Origin: Bog-793 sp050013835
Lineage (GTDB): Bacteria > Actinomycetota > Acidimicrobiia > Acidimicrobiales > Bog-793
Assembly: GCA_050013835.1 (NCBI GenBank)
Contig: JBEKEM010000003.1
Coordinates: forward strand, 62,001-126,000
Length of the DNA: 64,000 nt
Direction of reading: 5' to 3'
Shown: positions 63,738-64,000 of the stretch, piece by piece
Numbering within the stretch: position 1 is the stretch's first letter
Layout: every line of letters starts with the position of its first letter
The notes under the pieces: model-generated
Database searches by the model: none
What the model was told of the DNA's origin: nothing
What the model saw: the letters and a program-made list of their open reading frames with translations, nothing else
Made by a program: the position numbers and the translations under genes

Positions 63738-64000
63738 CTACGCCGCCGACGAAAGGGCCTTCAGCGCGTGGGACTTGCGAACCGGCGTCGTCGTGGTGGT
63801 CGGTGTCGAGGGCGTCGCATTCACAATCGCGTTCGCCTCGCCGAGGAGCTTGCCCGCATTCGTAACGTCCTGCTGGTAAGCGCCGAGATCGCCGTGCGCC
63901 AACGCGGTCTTGGCGTCCTGGAAGGCGGCGACCGCCTCGGCGATGTCCTGGCGCGCCTGCGCGGGCACGGTGCTCTTCGTGCCCGTCCCCTTCCCCTTCG
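63738..64000 (-). CDS. C-terminal end of a UPF0182-like membrane protein, partial
   Basis: The frame is open to the window end, so only the last ~87 residues are seen; stop at 63738. PAQARQDIAEAVAAFQDAKTALAHGDLGAY, broken here as DAKTALAHGDLGAYQQDV, followed by a Thr/Pro-rich tail, matches the C-terminal helix and tail of UPF0182 proteins, large membrane proteins common in actinobacteria. Only a short region is available, so the call is moderate. It is chromosomal DNA outside the element. Confidence 0.55.
   Translation of the reverse strand, partial: KGKGTGTKSTVPAQARQDIAEAVAAFQDAKTALAHGDLGAYQQDVTNAGKLLGEANAIVNATPSTPTTTTTPVRKSHALKALSSAA

Overview
The window is GC-rich bacterial DNA that looks actinobacterial, possibly an uncultured Acidimicrobiia-like sulfur oxidiser. 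The reasons are an EtfD-type fused membrane iron-sulfur protein, SCO6880-like and membrane-BTAD conjugation proteins, a UPF0182-like gene end, and frequent GTG starts with 4-bp overlaps between genes. It splits into a chromosomal left flank (1 to about 15.5 kb), a roughly 48-kb integrative conjugative element carrying many defence genes (about 15.53 to 63.59 kb), and a short right flank.

Left flank. Positions 1-10.9 kb hold one tightly packed plus-strand gene block that resembles the accessory part of a sulfur-oxidising heterodisulfide reductase-like (sHdr) locus. It encodes an HdrB/HdrD-like iron-sulfur protein (cut by the window start), a lipoate-ligase-like protein, a GcvH-like lipoyl carrier, a radical SAM protein, a fused sLpl(AB)-type lipoate ligase, a second radical SAM protein, EtfB, EtfA, an EtfD-like membrane iron-sulfur protein, LbpA and a DsrE-family protein. 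The two radical SAM proteins with the ligase fit the LipS1/LipS2-sLpl(AB) route of lipoate assembly. EtfAB-EtfD could pass electrons from the lipoamide/Hdr chemistry to quinone. A family 2A encapsulin, its cysteine desulfurase cargo (with a long disordered N-terminus) and an Rrf2 regulator follow directly, so a sulfur-handling protein shell sits next to a sulfur-oxidation locus. A 5'-truncated hemolysin III gene and a transposase remnant end the flank.

Integrated element. An intact initiator tRNA-fMet gene at 63.55-63.62 kb and a decayed copy of its 3' half at 15.53 kb mark the ends. The integrase (62.2-63.4 kb) lies beside the intact tRNA. The conjugation core (39.8-54.1 kb) contains a MobF relaxase with a convincing oriT upstream of it, an ArdC-type antirestriction protein, a membrane BTAD-like protein, a small pilin-like protein, TrbL/VirB6-like, SCO6880-like, VirB4-like and VirD4-like proteins, and an excisionase-like HTH protein. 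Two blocks of defence cargo surround this core. The left block (16.4-39.5 kb) has an HTH-Ser/Thr kinase, a Vsr/C5-methyltransferase/nuclease module, a NERD protein, an MmeI-like type IIL restriction enzyme, and a class 2 DISARM set (drmE, drmA, drmB, and drmC with a frameshift) followed by a DUF1156 DNA methylase. The right block (54.3-62.1 kb) has an unrecognised 646-aa protein, McrBC, a DnaQ-like exonuclease and a J-domain/degenerate-Mrr/membrane fusion.

Right flank. After tRNA-fMet only the 3' end of a UPF0182-like gene is present, on the minus strand. All family assignments come from reading motifs and layout by eye; no database search was run.
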